Shown piece by piece: positions 55,398-63,143 of a stretch of 64,000 nucleotides of DNA. Both the position numbers and the translations under genes were made by a program. Where the stretch lies: positions 1,192,204 to 1,256,203 of the forward strand of contig NZ_KB907450.1 of assembly GCF_000382045.1 (NCBI RefSeq). Direction: 5' to 3'. Each line of letters starts with the position of its first letter. Position 1 is the stretch's first letter. Origin of the DNA: Variovorax atrisoli 110B. Its GTDB lineage: Bacteria; Pseudomonadota; Gammaproteobacteria; Burkholderiales; Burkholderiaceae_C. The notes under the pieces were generated by a model. The model saw nothing but the letters and a program-made list of their open reading frames with translations. It did no database searches and was not told the DNA's origin.

Positions 55398-56102
55398 ATG
55401 CCCGCATCGCCCATCGACGTCTATTCCTGGCCCACACCCAACGGCCACAAGATCCACATCATGCTGGAGGAGTGCGGCCTGCCGTATCGCGCGCACCCTG
55501 TGAACATCGGCAAGGGCGACCAGTTCGCGCCAGACTTCCTGCAGATCAGCCCCAACAACAAGATCCCCGCCATCACCGACCCCGATGGTCCGGACGGCAA
55601 GCCGATCTCTCTCTTCGAGTCGGGTGCCATCCTCGTCTACCTCGCGGGCAAGACCGGCAAGTTCCTGCCGAACGGTGACCGCGAGCGCTACGAAGTGCTT
55701 CAGTGGCTGATGTTCCAGATGGGCGGCGTCGGTCCCATGCTCGGACAGGCGCATCACTTCCGCATGTACGCCCCCGAGAAGATCGCCTATGCGATCGACC
55801 GCTACAGCAACGAAGCCAGGCGCCTGTACGGCGTGATCGACAAGCAGCTGTCGCGGAGCAAGTTCATCGCCGGCAAGAGCTACTCGATCGCCGACATCGC
55901 CATCTTCCCGTGGCTGCGCAGCTGGGAAAACCAGGGCATCACCCTCACCGACTTCCCCCATCTGAAGGATTGGTTCGACGGCATCGCCGCGCGCCCGGCG
56001 GTGCAGCGCGGGGTGAAGGTGCTCGCAGACCTGCGCCAGCCGATCACCGGCGACAAGGAGCGGGAGATTCTTTTCGGCAAGACTCAGTACGAGAAACGCT
56101 GA
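55398..56102 (+). CDS. Glutathione S-transferase, YfcG/YghU-like
   Basis: A 234-residue glutathione transferase. N-terminal thioredoxin-like domain with [38 protein letters not shown] and the Ser of [12 protein letters not shown]; helical C-terminal domain ending in [14 protein letters not shown]. The PTPNGHK motif places it with YfcG/YghU-type disulfide-bond reductases. It follows the ZnF-UBP gene by 117 nt; the gap has no other gene. Confidence 0.9.
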   Translation: MPASPIDVYSWPTPNGHKIHIMLEECGLPYRAHPVNIGKGDQFAPDFLQISPNNKIPAITDPDGPDGKPISLFESGAILVYLAGKTGKFLPNGDRERYEVLQWLMFQMGGVGPMLGQAHHFRMYAPEKIAYAIDRYSNEARRLYGVIDKQLSRSKFIAGKSYSIADIAIFPWLRSWENQGITLTDFPHLKDWFDGIAARPAVQRGVKVLADLRQPITGDKEREILFGKTQYEKR

Positions 56103-56137
56103 GAGCCCCTTTATCCGGGCTAGAATGGAAGGCTTGT

Positions 56138-56214
<77 letters not shown>

Positions 56215-56222
56215 AAAAATCG

Positions 56223-56260
56223 AAATGCACACAGTCACATTGCGGGCTGTGTGCATTTTT
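56223..56260 (+). terminator. Rho-independent terminator after tRNA-Pro
   Basis: AAATGCACACAG and CTGTGTGCATTT form a perfect 12-bp stem with a 12-nt loop, ending in a T-tract, 8 nt after the tRNA. Confidence 0.85.
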
Positions 56261-56374
56261 CGTTTGTATCTGCGCTGCGGAATGCACGCGAAGGCGCCCC
56301 TGGGGGATGCGGAAGGCCGATAACTCACCCGCGCAGGCCGGAAGCCAGGGGCTGGAACTGCGCGGGATGAAAGT

Positions 56375-56451
56375 TGGCCTGCCCGGAGGGGATCGAACCC
56401 CCGACAACCTGCTTAGAAGGCAGGTGCTCTATCCAACTGAGCTACGGGCAG
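56375..56451 (-). tRNA. tRNA-Arg (TCT)
   Basis: On the minus strand CTGCCCGTAGCTCAGTTGGA begins a 77-nt cloverleaf. The anticodon arm is CCTGC-CTTCTAA-GCAGG with anticodon TCT; the T arm carries GGTTCGATCCC and the end is GGGCAGGCCA with encoded CCA. Confidence 0.96.
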
Positions 56452-56758
56452 ATTTGAGGCTGGAGAGAAGCCAGCAAAATCAATGACTTGAGCGTGAATG
56501 CTCTCACGGACGAGCGCGGATTCTACCGAGTTCCGCGTCTTGGTTCGGCGGGCAGGATGCATTGCGCTGCACGCCATCGGGCCCGTCAGCCAAGCGCGAC
56601 AACCGTCTCCCAATTCCAGCCCAACTGACCGGATAAGCTGGATTTCATGCTTGCCGGGAGCGGTCCGACCTGCAGACGATCCACCGGCAAGATGCAGCCA
56701 CCACCATCGCCGACCTCGCCCCGAGACGCCGCAGCCACCCCGCCGAAGGATCCTGAAC
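56452..56758. other. Gene-free stretch after tRNA-Arg
   Basis: About 300 nt with no supported gene. Open frames on both strands here are short, have no good start context and give Arg/Pro/Ser-rich translations typical of noncoding high-GC DNA. It presumably contains the promoter of tRNA-Arg. Confidence 0.5.
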
Positions 56759-56842
56759 TTGCTCGACGCACTCCGCGCCCTCTGGGCCGCACTGGTCGCC
56801 ATCGGCCGGTTCCTGGCCTGGCTGCTGAACCTGCTTTCGTGA
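56759..56842 (+). CDS. Possible small hydrophobic peptide (27 residues)
   Basis: A TTG preceded by GAAGGA at 8 nt opens a 27-residue frame, LDALRALWAALVAIGRFL followed by AWLLNLLS. It is almost wholly hydrophobic with two Arg, and could be one membrane-spanning or amphipathic helix. It is convergent with the AhpD-like gene. It could equally be chance; only the ribosome site and the abrupt switch to hydrophobic codons support it. Confidence 0.25.
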   Translation: MLDALRALWAALVAIGRFLAWLLNLLS

Positions 56843-56848
56843 GGCCGA

Positions 56849-57460
56849 TCAGCTGCTTGCGGCCTGCTGCGGCTCTCCGAGCGAAAGCATCAGCCGGTTC
56901 GCCCAGTTGAAGAAGGCCGCGCCGTGGATGACGTCGGCGATCGCGAGATCATCGAGCCCCTGCGCGCGCAGTTGCGCCACGTGCTCCACCCCGAACACTG
57001 GCGGCGTGGCGGACAGCGCGACCGAAGCCGCCACGATCGCGTTCCAGCGCTCGCCCAGGTCGGCCTTCACTCCTTCGTCGAGCAGCTTCTGCACGTCTTG
57101 CGTGCGCTGCGAGAAATGCGAGGCGAAGCGCGCGTGTACCGATGCGCAATAGATGCAGCCGTTGTAGCGCGAGGCGGCGGCGGCCGAGAGTTCGCGCTCG
57201 GCGCGCGGCAGGCCGGCTTCGGGGTTGTAGAAGATGTCCTTGTCGGTGCGCGTGCGTGCGCCGAGGATGTCCGGATCGCGCGCCAGCAGGCGGAAGTACG
57301 GCGACTTCGCGCGCGATGCGTCGACCAGCCCTTCAAAATGCCGCTCGGTCAGCTCGGCCTCGGGCAGCGGCTCCAGCCAGGGCAGCCATTCGAGCTGCGC
57401 CTGCGTGAAGGCGTTCGGATGGGCGTTGTCGGGATGGGTCAGCACGGTTTCGTCGCTCAT
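56849..57460 (-). CDS. Alkylhydroperoxidase-domain (AhpD-like) protein
   Basis: A 203-residue protein with the AhpD/carboxymuconolactone decarboxylase core: NGCIYCASVHARFAS gives the redox pair C102/C105 and H109. These proteins reduce peroxides through the CxxC pair. A longer N-terminal region is as in the Avi_7169-type family. It is third in an operon with a cysteine-free CMD protein (46 nt upstream) and a luciferase-like monooxygenase, a recurring trio in proteobacteria. Confidence 0.88.
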   Translation of the reverse strand: MSDETVLTHPDNAHPNAFTQAQLEWLPWLEPLPEAELTERHFEGLVDASRAKSPYFRLLARDPDILGARTRTDKDIFYNPEAGLPRAERELSAAAASRYNGCIYCASVHARFASHFSQRTQDVQKLLDEGVKADLGERWNAIVAASVALSATPPVFGVEHVAQLRAQGLDDLAIADVIHGAAFFNWANRLMLSLGEPQQAASS

Positions 57461-57506
57461 GGTGTTGGTCGCTCTCTCTGCCTCTATGTCTCTTCGTCTC
57501 GCTTGC

Positions 57507-58154
57507 TCAATCGACGGCGGTGACGGGACGCTGCGCCAGCGCCCTCAGGCCGGCCACCACGCGGATCTGGAACGCGATGAAAGCGACGAGCTGCGACAGC
57601 GTCACGATCTCGGTGCTGGTCCATCCCGCATCCAGCAGCGATTTCAGCGCCGCGGCGCTCGCATCGCGCGGGTGAAAGACGAGCAGGTGCGCATGCGCGA
57701 GCGCGGCGGAGAGCTTCTCGCCCAGCACCGCATGCCCTGCTTCGCTCACCGCGTATGAAGGGCCGGCCGCGTCCTCCGCGCTGAGCGGGCCGGCTGGATA
57801 CCGGCCATAGGGGCCTTGCGCAGCGCCTCGCTGCGTCTCGCTGGCGATCGCGTCCGCCACGCCGGCGCGGGCGCCCTTCTCTACCAAGGCATCGGCATAG
57901 AAACGCGCCACCTCGGCCTGCCCGTGCAGCCCCGCGACGAAGGCCGCGACGGCGAACCGGTCCGCAACTTCGAAGTGCCCGAACACCGGAGGCGTCGGCG
58001 CGAACAGTGCGAGATAGCTCTGCTGCGCGTGGGTGCGTGCCTGCTCGCGATGCGCGCGAATGCGATCGAGGTGGCTGCCGGGCTCGATGCCGACCAGCCG
58101 ATCGATGACGTCGGACACCGCCGGGACAGCGGAAGAAGAGACGATGGCGTTCAT
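57507..58154 (-). CDS. CMD-domain protein, Avi_7170 type, without cysteines
   Basis: A 215-residue protein related to the carboxymuconolactone decarboxylase/AhpD fold (GHFEVADRFAVAAFVAGLHG; LLDAGWTSTEIVTLSQLVAFIAFQIRVVAGL). It contains no cysteine at all, so it cannot act by the AhpD disulfide mechanism and may be a structural or non-redox partner of the downstream AhpD-like protein. Start at 58154 (MNAIVSSSAVP). It lies 47 nt after the luciferase-like gene. Confidence 0.85.
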   Translation of the reverse strand: MNAIVSSSAVPAVSDVIDRLVGIEPGSHLDRIRAHREQARTHAQQSYLALFAPTPPVFGHFEVADRFAVAAFVAGLHGQAEVARFYADALVEKGARAGVADAIASETQRGAAQGPYGRYPAGPLSAEDAAGPSYAVSEAGHAVLGEKLSAALAHAHLLVFHPRDASAAALKSLLDAGWTSTEIVTLSQLVAFIAFQIRVVAGLRALAQRPVTAVD

Positions 58155-58201
58155 GAAGGGGAGGAAGAAAGAAAAGAAGAAGGCAAAAGGGGGAGGCGCA
58201 G

Positions 58202-59281
58202 CTACAGGAGCGCGAGGGATTGGAGGTCCTTCGATTCTTCGGCGCCGCTCGTCCAGCCCAGGGCCGGCGCAACCACGGTGGCAGTCAGTTCGATGGAGCG
58301 CAGGATCGCCTCGTGCGGCGGATCGACGGAGTGCACCTGGCAGACCAGGTCGGTCACGCGCGCGAGCGTACTGTCGGCGCGCAGGGAGGCGATCACGTCG
58401 TCGGGCGAGCCGACGTGCACGTCGTAGGCGGCAATCAGCTGTTCGAGCGGCGCCTCGGGCCCTGCGCGGTCGGCGAGGCCGGACTGTCCCGCGGCAGCGA
58501 AGCGCGCGGCCGAGCGGCGCAGGCCGATGTCGGCCAGGCGCAGCGCCTCCTTGCGGGTGTCCGCCACGAACACGCTGCGCGAGCCCACGATGCGCGGCAT
58601 GCGCCCCGGAGGCAGCGCGGCCAGGTAGGCATCGACGATGGGGTTCTGGATCTCGGCGAGCGAGGCATGCGGCGCGTGCTCCGGACGCGCCTGGGTGCAC
58701 GAGAGCATCAGCCCGTCGACGGCCTCCCCTGCCCGCGTCCCGCCGCCGACCGAGAAGGTGGCCTGCCAGATGCGGCCGAGCAGTTGTTCGCCCGAGGGGT
58801 ACAGCGTGTCGCCGCCCTCCAGCGCCCGGCCGGCCCAGGCCGAGCGCACCGCGGCCAGCTGCCTGGCGAAGATGGCCGAGCGGTCGTTCCCGTCCAACCC
58901 GAAGGCTGCAAAGGATTCGGGCGTGCCACCCGTCCCGACGCCCACCTCGAGCCGGCCGCCCGAGAGCAGGTCCAGCACGATCGCGTCCTCGGCGACGCGC
59001 ACCGCGTTCTCCAGCGGCAGCGTGACGATGCCGGTGCCCAGGCGAATGCGCCGCGTGCGCGAGGCCACGTACGACAGAAAGACGAATGGCGAGGGCAAGC
59101 CACCCTCGTGCTCGTGGAAGTGATGCTGCGCGACCCAGGCCGAGTCGAAGCCGAAAGCCTCGGCATGGGCGATCTGTGCAGCGACGAGGCGGTAGCGCTC
59201 AGCGGCGGGCGCATCGTCGAGCAGCCGGCTGAAGAAGCCGAGCCGAAGCGGGCGCGATGATTTGTCGGAAATGCCGGGCAT
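58202..59281 (-). CDS. Luciferase-like FMN-dependent monooxygenase
   Basis: A 359-residue bacterial-luciferase-family protein: LGFFSRLLDD, FDSAWVAQHHFHEHEGGLPSPFVFLSYVASRT, LGTGIVTLPLENAVRVAEDAIVLDLLSGGRLEVGVGTGG. These residues form the flavin-binding barrel. It resembles the KPN_01858-type group that travels with AhpD-like and CMD-domain genes. It would oxidise an unknown organic substrate with reduced FMN and oxygen. First gene of the trio. Confidence 0.88.
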   Translation of the reverse strand: MPGISDKSSRPLRLGFFSRLLDDAPAAERYRLVAAQIAHAEAFGFDSAWVAQHHFHEHEGGLPSPFVFLSYVASRTRRIRLGTGIVTLPLENAVRVAEDAIVLDLLSGGRLEVGVGTGGTPESFAAFGLDGNDRSAIFARQLAAVRSAWAGRALEGGDTLYPSGEQLLGRIWQATFSVGGGTRAGEAVDGLMLSCTQARPEHAPHASLAEIQNPIVDAYLAALPPGRMPRIVGSRSVFVADTRKEALRLADIGLRRSAARFAAAGQSGLADRAGPEAPLEQLIAAYDVHVGSPDDVIASLRADSTLARVTDLVCQVHSVDPPHEAILRSIELTATVVAPALGWTSGAEESKDLQSLALL

Positions 59282-59400
59282 CCGGAAAAGAAGGCGGTGT
59301 TGTGGCGGGCCTTCGAGTCTTGCCCGGGACGCGGCCCGAGGGAAATCCGGTTATCGCGCTTGCTTATGCGCTTTGCGCGTATCGGCGTGCGACCGGGTTT

Positions 59401-60933
59401 TCAGTCCGCCACGCGCTCGGCGGCCGTGCAGACGCGGTTGCGTCCTCCCATCTTGGCGGCGTACAAGGCCCGGTCCGCGGCCTGGATCAGCTCCTTCGGC
59501 GGCTGCCGCGTCTCGGCGGGACTCAAGGCATCCACACCGGCGCTCAAGGTGACGAAACCATCCGGCGCGCCTGCATGCACGATCTTCAGGTCGCGCACCG
59601 CGCTGCGGATCTTCTCCGCGAGCGCGGCCGCAGCCGCCACGTCGGTATTCGGCAGGAGAACGGCGAGTTCCTCTCCGCCGTAGCGGGCGGCCAGGTCGCC
59701 AGGGCGCCGGGCCGCAACATCGGCGATCGTGCGGCCGATGGTCTGCAGGCATTCGTCTCCGGCCGTGTGGCCGTAGATGTCGTTGTACTGCTTGAAGCAG
59801 TCCACATCGAGCAGGATCAGCGCCAGCGTGCTGGCGTCGCGCATGGCGCGGCTGAATTCGCTGTCGAGCGTCACGTCGAACTGCCGGCGGTTCGCGAGGC
59901 CCGTGAGGCCGTCTTCCATGGCGAGGGTGTTCAGCGTCTTGTTGAGCTTCTCGAGCGCGTCGCGCGCGCGCCGTAGTTCGGCCTCGGTCTTGTTCTGCAG
60001 CTCCATCTGCCTCACCAGGCGCCAGCCCACGAAGCCGACGATGGACACCAGAAGAATCACGCCGCCCGTATGCCTGAGCGTCTCGTCCCACCACGCAGCC
60101 AGGATCTCGTCCTTCGACAGCGCGGCCCCGACGAACAACGGATAGTTGGCAAGCCGCCTGAAGCTGTTCAGGCGCGTGACGCCGTCCTGCGAAGACTTGA
60201 TCTCCGCCGTGCCGACCGGCCCCAGTGTCTTGTAGGCCCGGTAGAGATCGGTCTCCAGCATGTTGCGCCCGACCATCTCGGTGCTGAACGGGCGACGGGT
60301 CATCATCGTGCCGCTGTCGAGGATGAGTGCGACGGCGCCCGCCTGGCCGATGTCGAGGCTGTCGTAGAAGCGGGTGAAGAAGTCGACCTCGATGGTGGCG
60401 AGCGCGACGCCGCCGAAGCTGCCGTCGGGGTTGTCGATGCGCCGCGACACGGGAACCAGCAGCTTGCCGTTGGTGCGGCTCTTGACCGGTATGCCGATAT
60501 GCGGCCCGCGGTCGTCGTGCTCGCGATGGAAGATGAAGTATTCGCGCTCGGCGTTGTTCAGGTTCTGCGGCCGCACCTCCCGCGAGTTCACGATCCAGCC
60601 GCCGTCCTTGTCGTAGACGTGGATCGCATCGAGCTGCGGGAGCGCGGCCACCCGCATGGCGAGCACCTTGTGAAGCCGCTCGACGGCCGCCGGCCCCGTG
60701 CCGTCGTGCTCCACGCGCTCGACGACGCCGATCAGCGCGGTGTCGGTCTCCTTGATCGTGTCGTCCGCCTGCTGCGCCATCGCGCGCGCCAGGTTGGCCG
60801 TGGCGACGCTCATCTGCCTGAGCTGGACCGCACGCGACTGCCAGCTGTTCCAGCAGTCGAGCGCAATCAACGCGAGGCAGACGACGGTCACGAAAACCGT
60901 GGTCCGGAAGGTGATGGAGGGTCGACGAAACAC
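59401..60933 (-). CDS. Membrane diguanylate cyclase with Cache sensor
   Basis: A 510-residue signalling protein. Membrane helix (about 10-30), a periplasmic Cache-type sensor (about 35-270, with LPQLDAIHVYDKDGGWIVNS and DNPDGSFGGVALATIEVDFF), a second membrane helix (GGVILLVSIVGFVGWRLV), a short coiled coil (LQNKTEAELRRARDALEKLNKTL) and a GGDEF domain with intact RYGGEELAVLLP. It should make cyclic-di-GMP in response to a small ligand. An RxxD inhibitory site is not evident at the usual place. It stands alone. Confidence 0.93.
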   Translation of the reverse strand: MFRRPSITFRTTVFVTVVCLALIALDCWNSWQSRAVQLRQMSVATANLARAMAQQADDTIKETDTALIGVVERVEHDGTGPAAVERLHKVLAMRVAALPQLDAIHVYDKDGGWIVNSREVRPQNLNNAEREYFIFHREHDDRGPHIGIPVKSRTNGKLLVPVSRRIDNPDGSFGGVALATIEVDFFTRFYDSLDIGQAGAVALILDSGTMMTRRPFSTEMVGRNMLETDLYRAYKTLGPVGTAEIKSSQDGVTRLNSFRRLANYPLFVGAALSKDEILAAWWDETLRHTGGVILLVSIVGFVGWRLVRQMELQNKTEAELRRARDALEKLNKTLNTLAMEDGLTGLANRRQFDVTLDSEFSRAMRDASTLALILLDVDCFKQYNDIYGHTAGDECLQTIGRTIADVAARRPGDLAARYGGEELAVLLPNTDVAAAAALAEKIRSAVRDLKIVHAGAPDGFVTLSAGVDALSPAETRQPPKELIQAADRALYAAKMGGRNRVCTAAERVAD

Positions 60934-61031
60934 TATCTGCTTTCGAGGCGTCGATGTCTGAAGCGCCTCGCAGACTTTGACACATCTGCGGCCGGATCGG
61001 CAGCGATCCGGCGACGCAGCAAGGCCCCGTT

Positions 61032-61484
61032 TCAGACCGGACGCACGTCGAAGAACGCCTCGTCGGTGTCGCCCAGGTCGCGAAAGCCCGCGGTGCGCGC
61101 CGCGTCGTAGGCCCTCGCCCAGCGCTTGGCCAGCGCGATCTCGGCCTTCGACAGATCGCTCTCGCTCGATTCGCTCGCGTTCTGGAAGGCTCGCAAGGCC
61201 TCGACCACGTCGCCGCCGAGCTGCCTGTCGATCTCGCGCCTGAAGCGCTGCTCGGCCACCTTGACCGCATCGGCCACGGGGTGGGAGTAGTCGGCGAGCC
61301 GGACGGTGTATGCGACCCGGTCTTCCACTTCGACGTTCTCGAAACGGAACGGCTCCTCGGGCGCAGCGCCTGGAAACGATGGCTCGGGCAGCACCATCGC
61401 CTCATGTTGCTGCGACAGGGCCATGGGAAAGGCTGATGCTGCCGCGGCAGCACCTCTGGGGAAGAAAAGCTCGAACTGGTTCAT
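61032..61484 (-). CDS. Unknown protein behind a LexA-like operator
   Basis: Not recognised. A 150-residue soluble, acidic protein: an Ala/Pro-rich N-terminal 45 residues, then a helical part (HPVADAVKVAEQRFRREIDRQL and DLSKAEIALAKRWARAYDAARTAG). No Cys, no signal peptide and no catalytic motif. A perfect 10-10-10 dyad with an SOS-box core lies 47-76 bp upstream of its ATG, suggesting control by LexA or another repressor. The diguanylate cyclase gene further down starts 98 nt after its stop. Confidence 0.7.
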   Translation of the reverse strand: MNQFELFFPRGAAAAASAFPMALSQQHEAMVLPEPSFPGAAPEEPFRFENVEVEDRVAYTVRLADYSHPVADAVKVAEQRFRREIDRQLGGDVVEALRAFQNASESSESDLSKAEIALAKRWARAYDAARTAGFRDLGDTDEAFFDVRPV

Positions 61485-61530
61485 GGTTCATCGCCCCGGC
61501 ACGCAGTTGCGCACCGATCCGGGCTCGTGG

Positions 61531-61560
61531 CCAAAGACTGGATGAATATACAGTCTTTGG
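61531..61560. promoter_or_regulatory. LexA-like operator within a 30-bp dyad
   Basis: CCAAAGACTG and CAGTCTTTGG are perfect inverted repeats flanking a 10-bp AT-rich spacer (GATGAATATA). The centre, CTG-N10-CAG, matches the LexA consensus CTGTATATATATACAG at 13 of 16 positions. No T-tract follows on either side, so it is unlikely to be a terminator. It lies in the 5' region of the unknown gene ending at 61032. Confidence 0.6.
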
Positions 61561-61604
61561 CGACTCTTAACCAGCCCGCGGCGGGCCGGCGCCGCCGCTT
61601 GCGC

Positions 61605-61811
61605 TCAGCGGCCGTCGTAGATCATCCGCCAGACATTGCACCCGTTCGGGCACGCCGCTCTCGCCGGGCTCGGATTCGCCTGGGTGGCCGCGACTGGCGC
61701 GACGGGCGATGCAAAGAGGGAAAGATCGGCAGGATCGCTGCCCGGCGACGGAGTGCCGCCGACGACGAGTGCAGTCACGCTGACCGCCACCACTTTTGTA
61801 ACCATCAACAT
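61605..61811 (-). CDS. Small exported or membrane-anchored unknown protein
   Basis: Not recognised. A 68-residue product from the ATG at 61811, which has GGAG at a good distance. It begins with a hydrophobic stretch (MLMVTKVVAVSVTALVVGG) that could be a signal or anchor, then a Pro/Ala/Ser-rich middle and the end ACPNGCNVWRMIYDGR with two cysteines three apart that could form a small disulfide loop. A longer frame to 61862 lacks support. Confidence 0.45.
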   Translation of the reverse strand: MLMVTKVVAVSVTALVVGGTPSPGSDPADLSLFASPVAPVAATQANPSPARAACPNGCNVWRMIYDGR

Positions 61812-61881
61812 GATCGTCTCCAGCAGTTGGTCACCAATCCAAGATAGACCTGCCGAAGACAAAAATCGCGAGGATTTACCC

Positions 61882-62145
61882 TCAAGGAATATCGGGCGCG
61901 GACCGCTCTCCAGGAGAAAGCGCGGATCCAGGCTCGGCAGCCTCCCCCGCCTCCACGTAGTTCAACTCGACCGGATGCACGATGGAAGCCGCCGGCTCGC
62001 CATCGAAGCGCACCAGCAGGTATTCGCCGCTAGCGCCCGTGATCGCGCCGAACCTTCCTCGAAGCTCGACCCTGCCGCCGCGTCGTGCAGGAACCTTGAA
62101 GCGCACGCGGATGTATGGAAGGCCCACGCGGAAATACTCGACCAT
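61882..62145 (-). CDS. Small unknown protein
   Basis: Not recognised. An 87-residue product; the ATG at 62145 has GGGAG at 5 nt. The sequence MVEYFRVGLPYIRVRFKVPA, then RVELRGRFGAITGASGEYLLVRFDGE, is beta-rich and SH3- or Tudor-like in feel; the tail is acidic and low-complexity. It lies 70 nt ahead of the small exported protein gene on the same strand. Confidence 0.55.
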   Translation of the reverse strand: MVEYFRVGLPYIRVRFKVPARRGGRVELRGRFGAITGASGEYLLVRFDGEPAASIVHPVELNYVEAGEAAEPGSALSPGERSAPDIP

Positions 62146-62318
62146 GCGAACTCCCTGAATTGCGAATGCGGTCGACGACGCTGCGGCGGTCCCACCGGGG
62201 GCCGCGCAATGTCGACAACCGCTCGTTGCAATTTCGTCGCAGCCGTGTCGAATCCTTGTCAGCCGGAATCGCTCCCCCGTGACAGCCACGGGTCATTCGG
62301 CGGGCGCGCCAAAGCCGC

Positions 62319-62588
62319 TCAGCGGGGGTTGCCGAGGGCGTTTTCCTCTTCCGCCTCGATGTCCTCGTCGACCTCCTCCCGGGGGCCGACACTCAGGTCT
62401 TCCGAAAGCCCCTTCAGCACGACGTAGCCCGCCTGCAGTGCCTCGGCGTAGGTTGGGAAGCCCTTGGCTGCTTCCATCAGCGGTTCGAACTCCAGGGAGT
62501 TGTCGAAGGATTCCAGGAGTACCCAGAAATAGTCGCCCTCGTCGTGCTGGTCGACGGTCAGGGCGATGGAGATGAGTTGACCGGCCAT
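62319..62588 (-). CDS. Small acidic unknown protein
   Basis: Not recognised. An 89-residue product (an ATG at 62597 would add three residues). It begins SIALTVDQHDEGDYFWVLLES and has a helix FPTYAEALQAGYVVLKGLSED, a pattern seen in small domains that pair a strand layer with one helix; the last 25 residues are strongly acidic. The 173-nt gap to the next gene downstream holds no other gene. Confidence 0.55.
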   Translation of the reverse strand: MAGQLISIALTVDQHDEGDYFWVLLESFDNSLEFEPLMEAAKGFPTYAEALQAGYVVLKGLSEDLSVGPREEVDEDIEAEEENALGNPR

Positions 62589-62730
62589 GCCGCGCATGGT
62601 GGCCCGCCCAGGTGACAGGCCCAAGTAGCGCAGATGAACATTCGGCTTCGTGCGCGAGTGCTCGAAAACACTACATCCCTTCACGCAAGAAGCCTTCACG
62701 GCGTCACTGCGGATCGGCGATGCTCTGGGC

Positions 62731-63036
62731 ATGCCCGCAGCAAATCCACGTTCACCAGTGCGCCGCGGATGGCGCGCCGCCGCGCTGATCTACACGGTCG
62801 CCGGCGTCGCCTGCATCCTGGGCTGCGCCGTCGCGCCCGACAGCGACGTGAGCCTGCTCGTCGCCATCGCGGGCGGGCTTCCCTGGTCGCTGAGCCTGCT
62901 GACGCTGGGCCTGTCGCCGGGCGTGGCCAACACGGCGCTGCTGATGCTCGCTGCGAGCTGGACGGTCAATGCCGCACTGCTGTGGTGGCTGGCGCTGCGC
63001 CGGCCCGGGCCGCACAGCCCCTCGCATCCGGCCTGA
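62731..63036 (+). CDS. Small membrane protein of unknown function
   Basis: A 101-residue protein with three hydrophobic segments (AAALIYTVAGVACILGC; LLVAIAGGLPWSLSLLTLGL; TALLMLAASWTVNAALLWWLAL). The N-terminus is basic (RSPVRRGWR), predicting an inside orientation. No family recognised. It is divergent from the small acidic protein, with about 140 nt between starts. Confidence 0.6.
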   Translation: MPAANPRSPVRRGWRAAALIYTVAGVACILGCAVAPDSDVSLLVAIAGGLPWSLSLLTLGLSPGVANTALLMLAASWTVNAALLWWLALRRPGPHSPSHPA

Positions 63037-63143
63037 TGGAGCTTTGACGCGTCGGAGCGATTCGGTGCGATCATCTCGCCCCGAAACACCGGGCGCCCGG
63101 CGCCCGCCCCACAACAAGAACCGAGACACGAGGCCCTTCCCCG

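Noticed and set aside
56498..56758. Plus-strand open frame upstream of the small hydrophobic peptide
   Set aside because: Arg/Pro/Ser-rich translation with no start context; only the last 27 codons look different.
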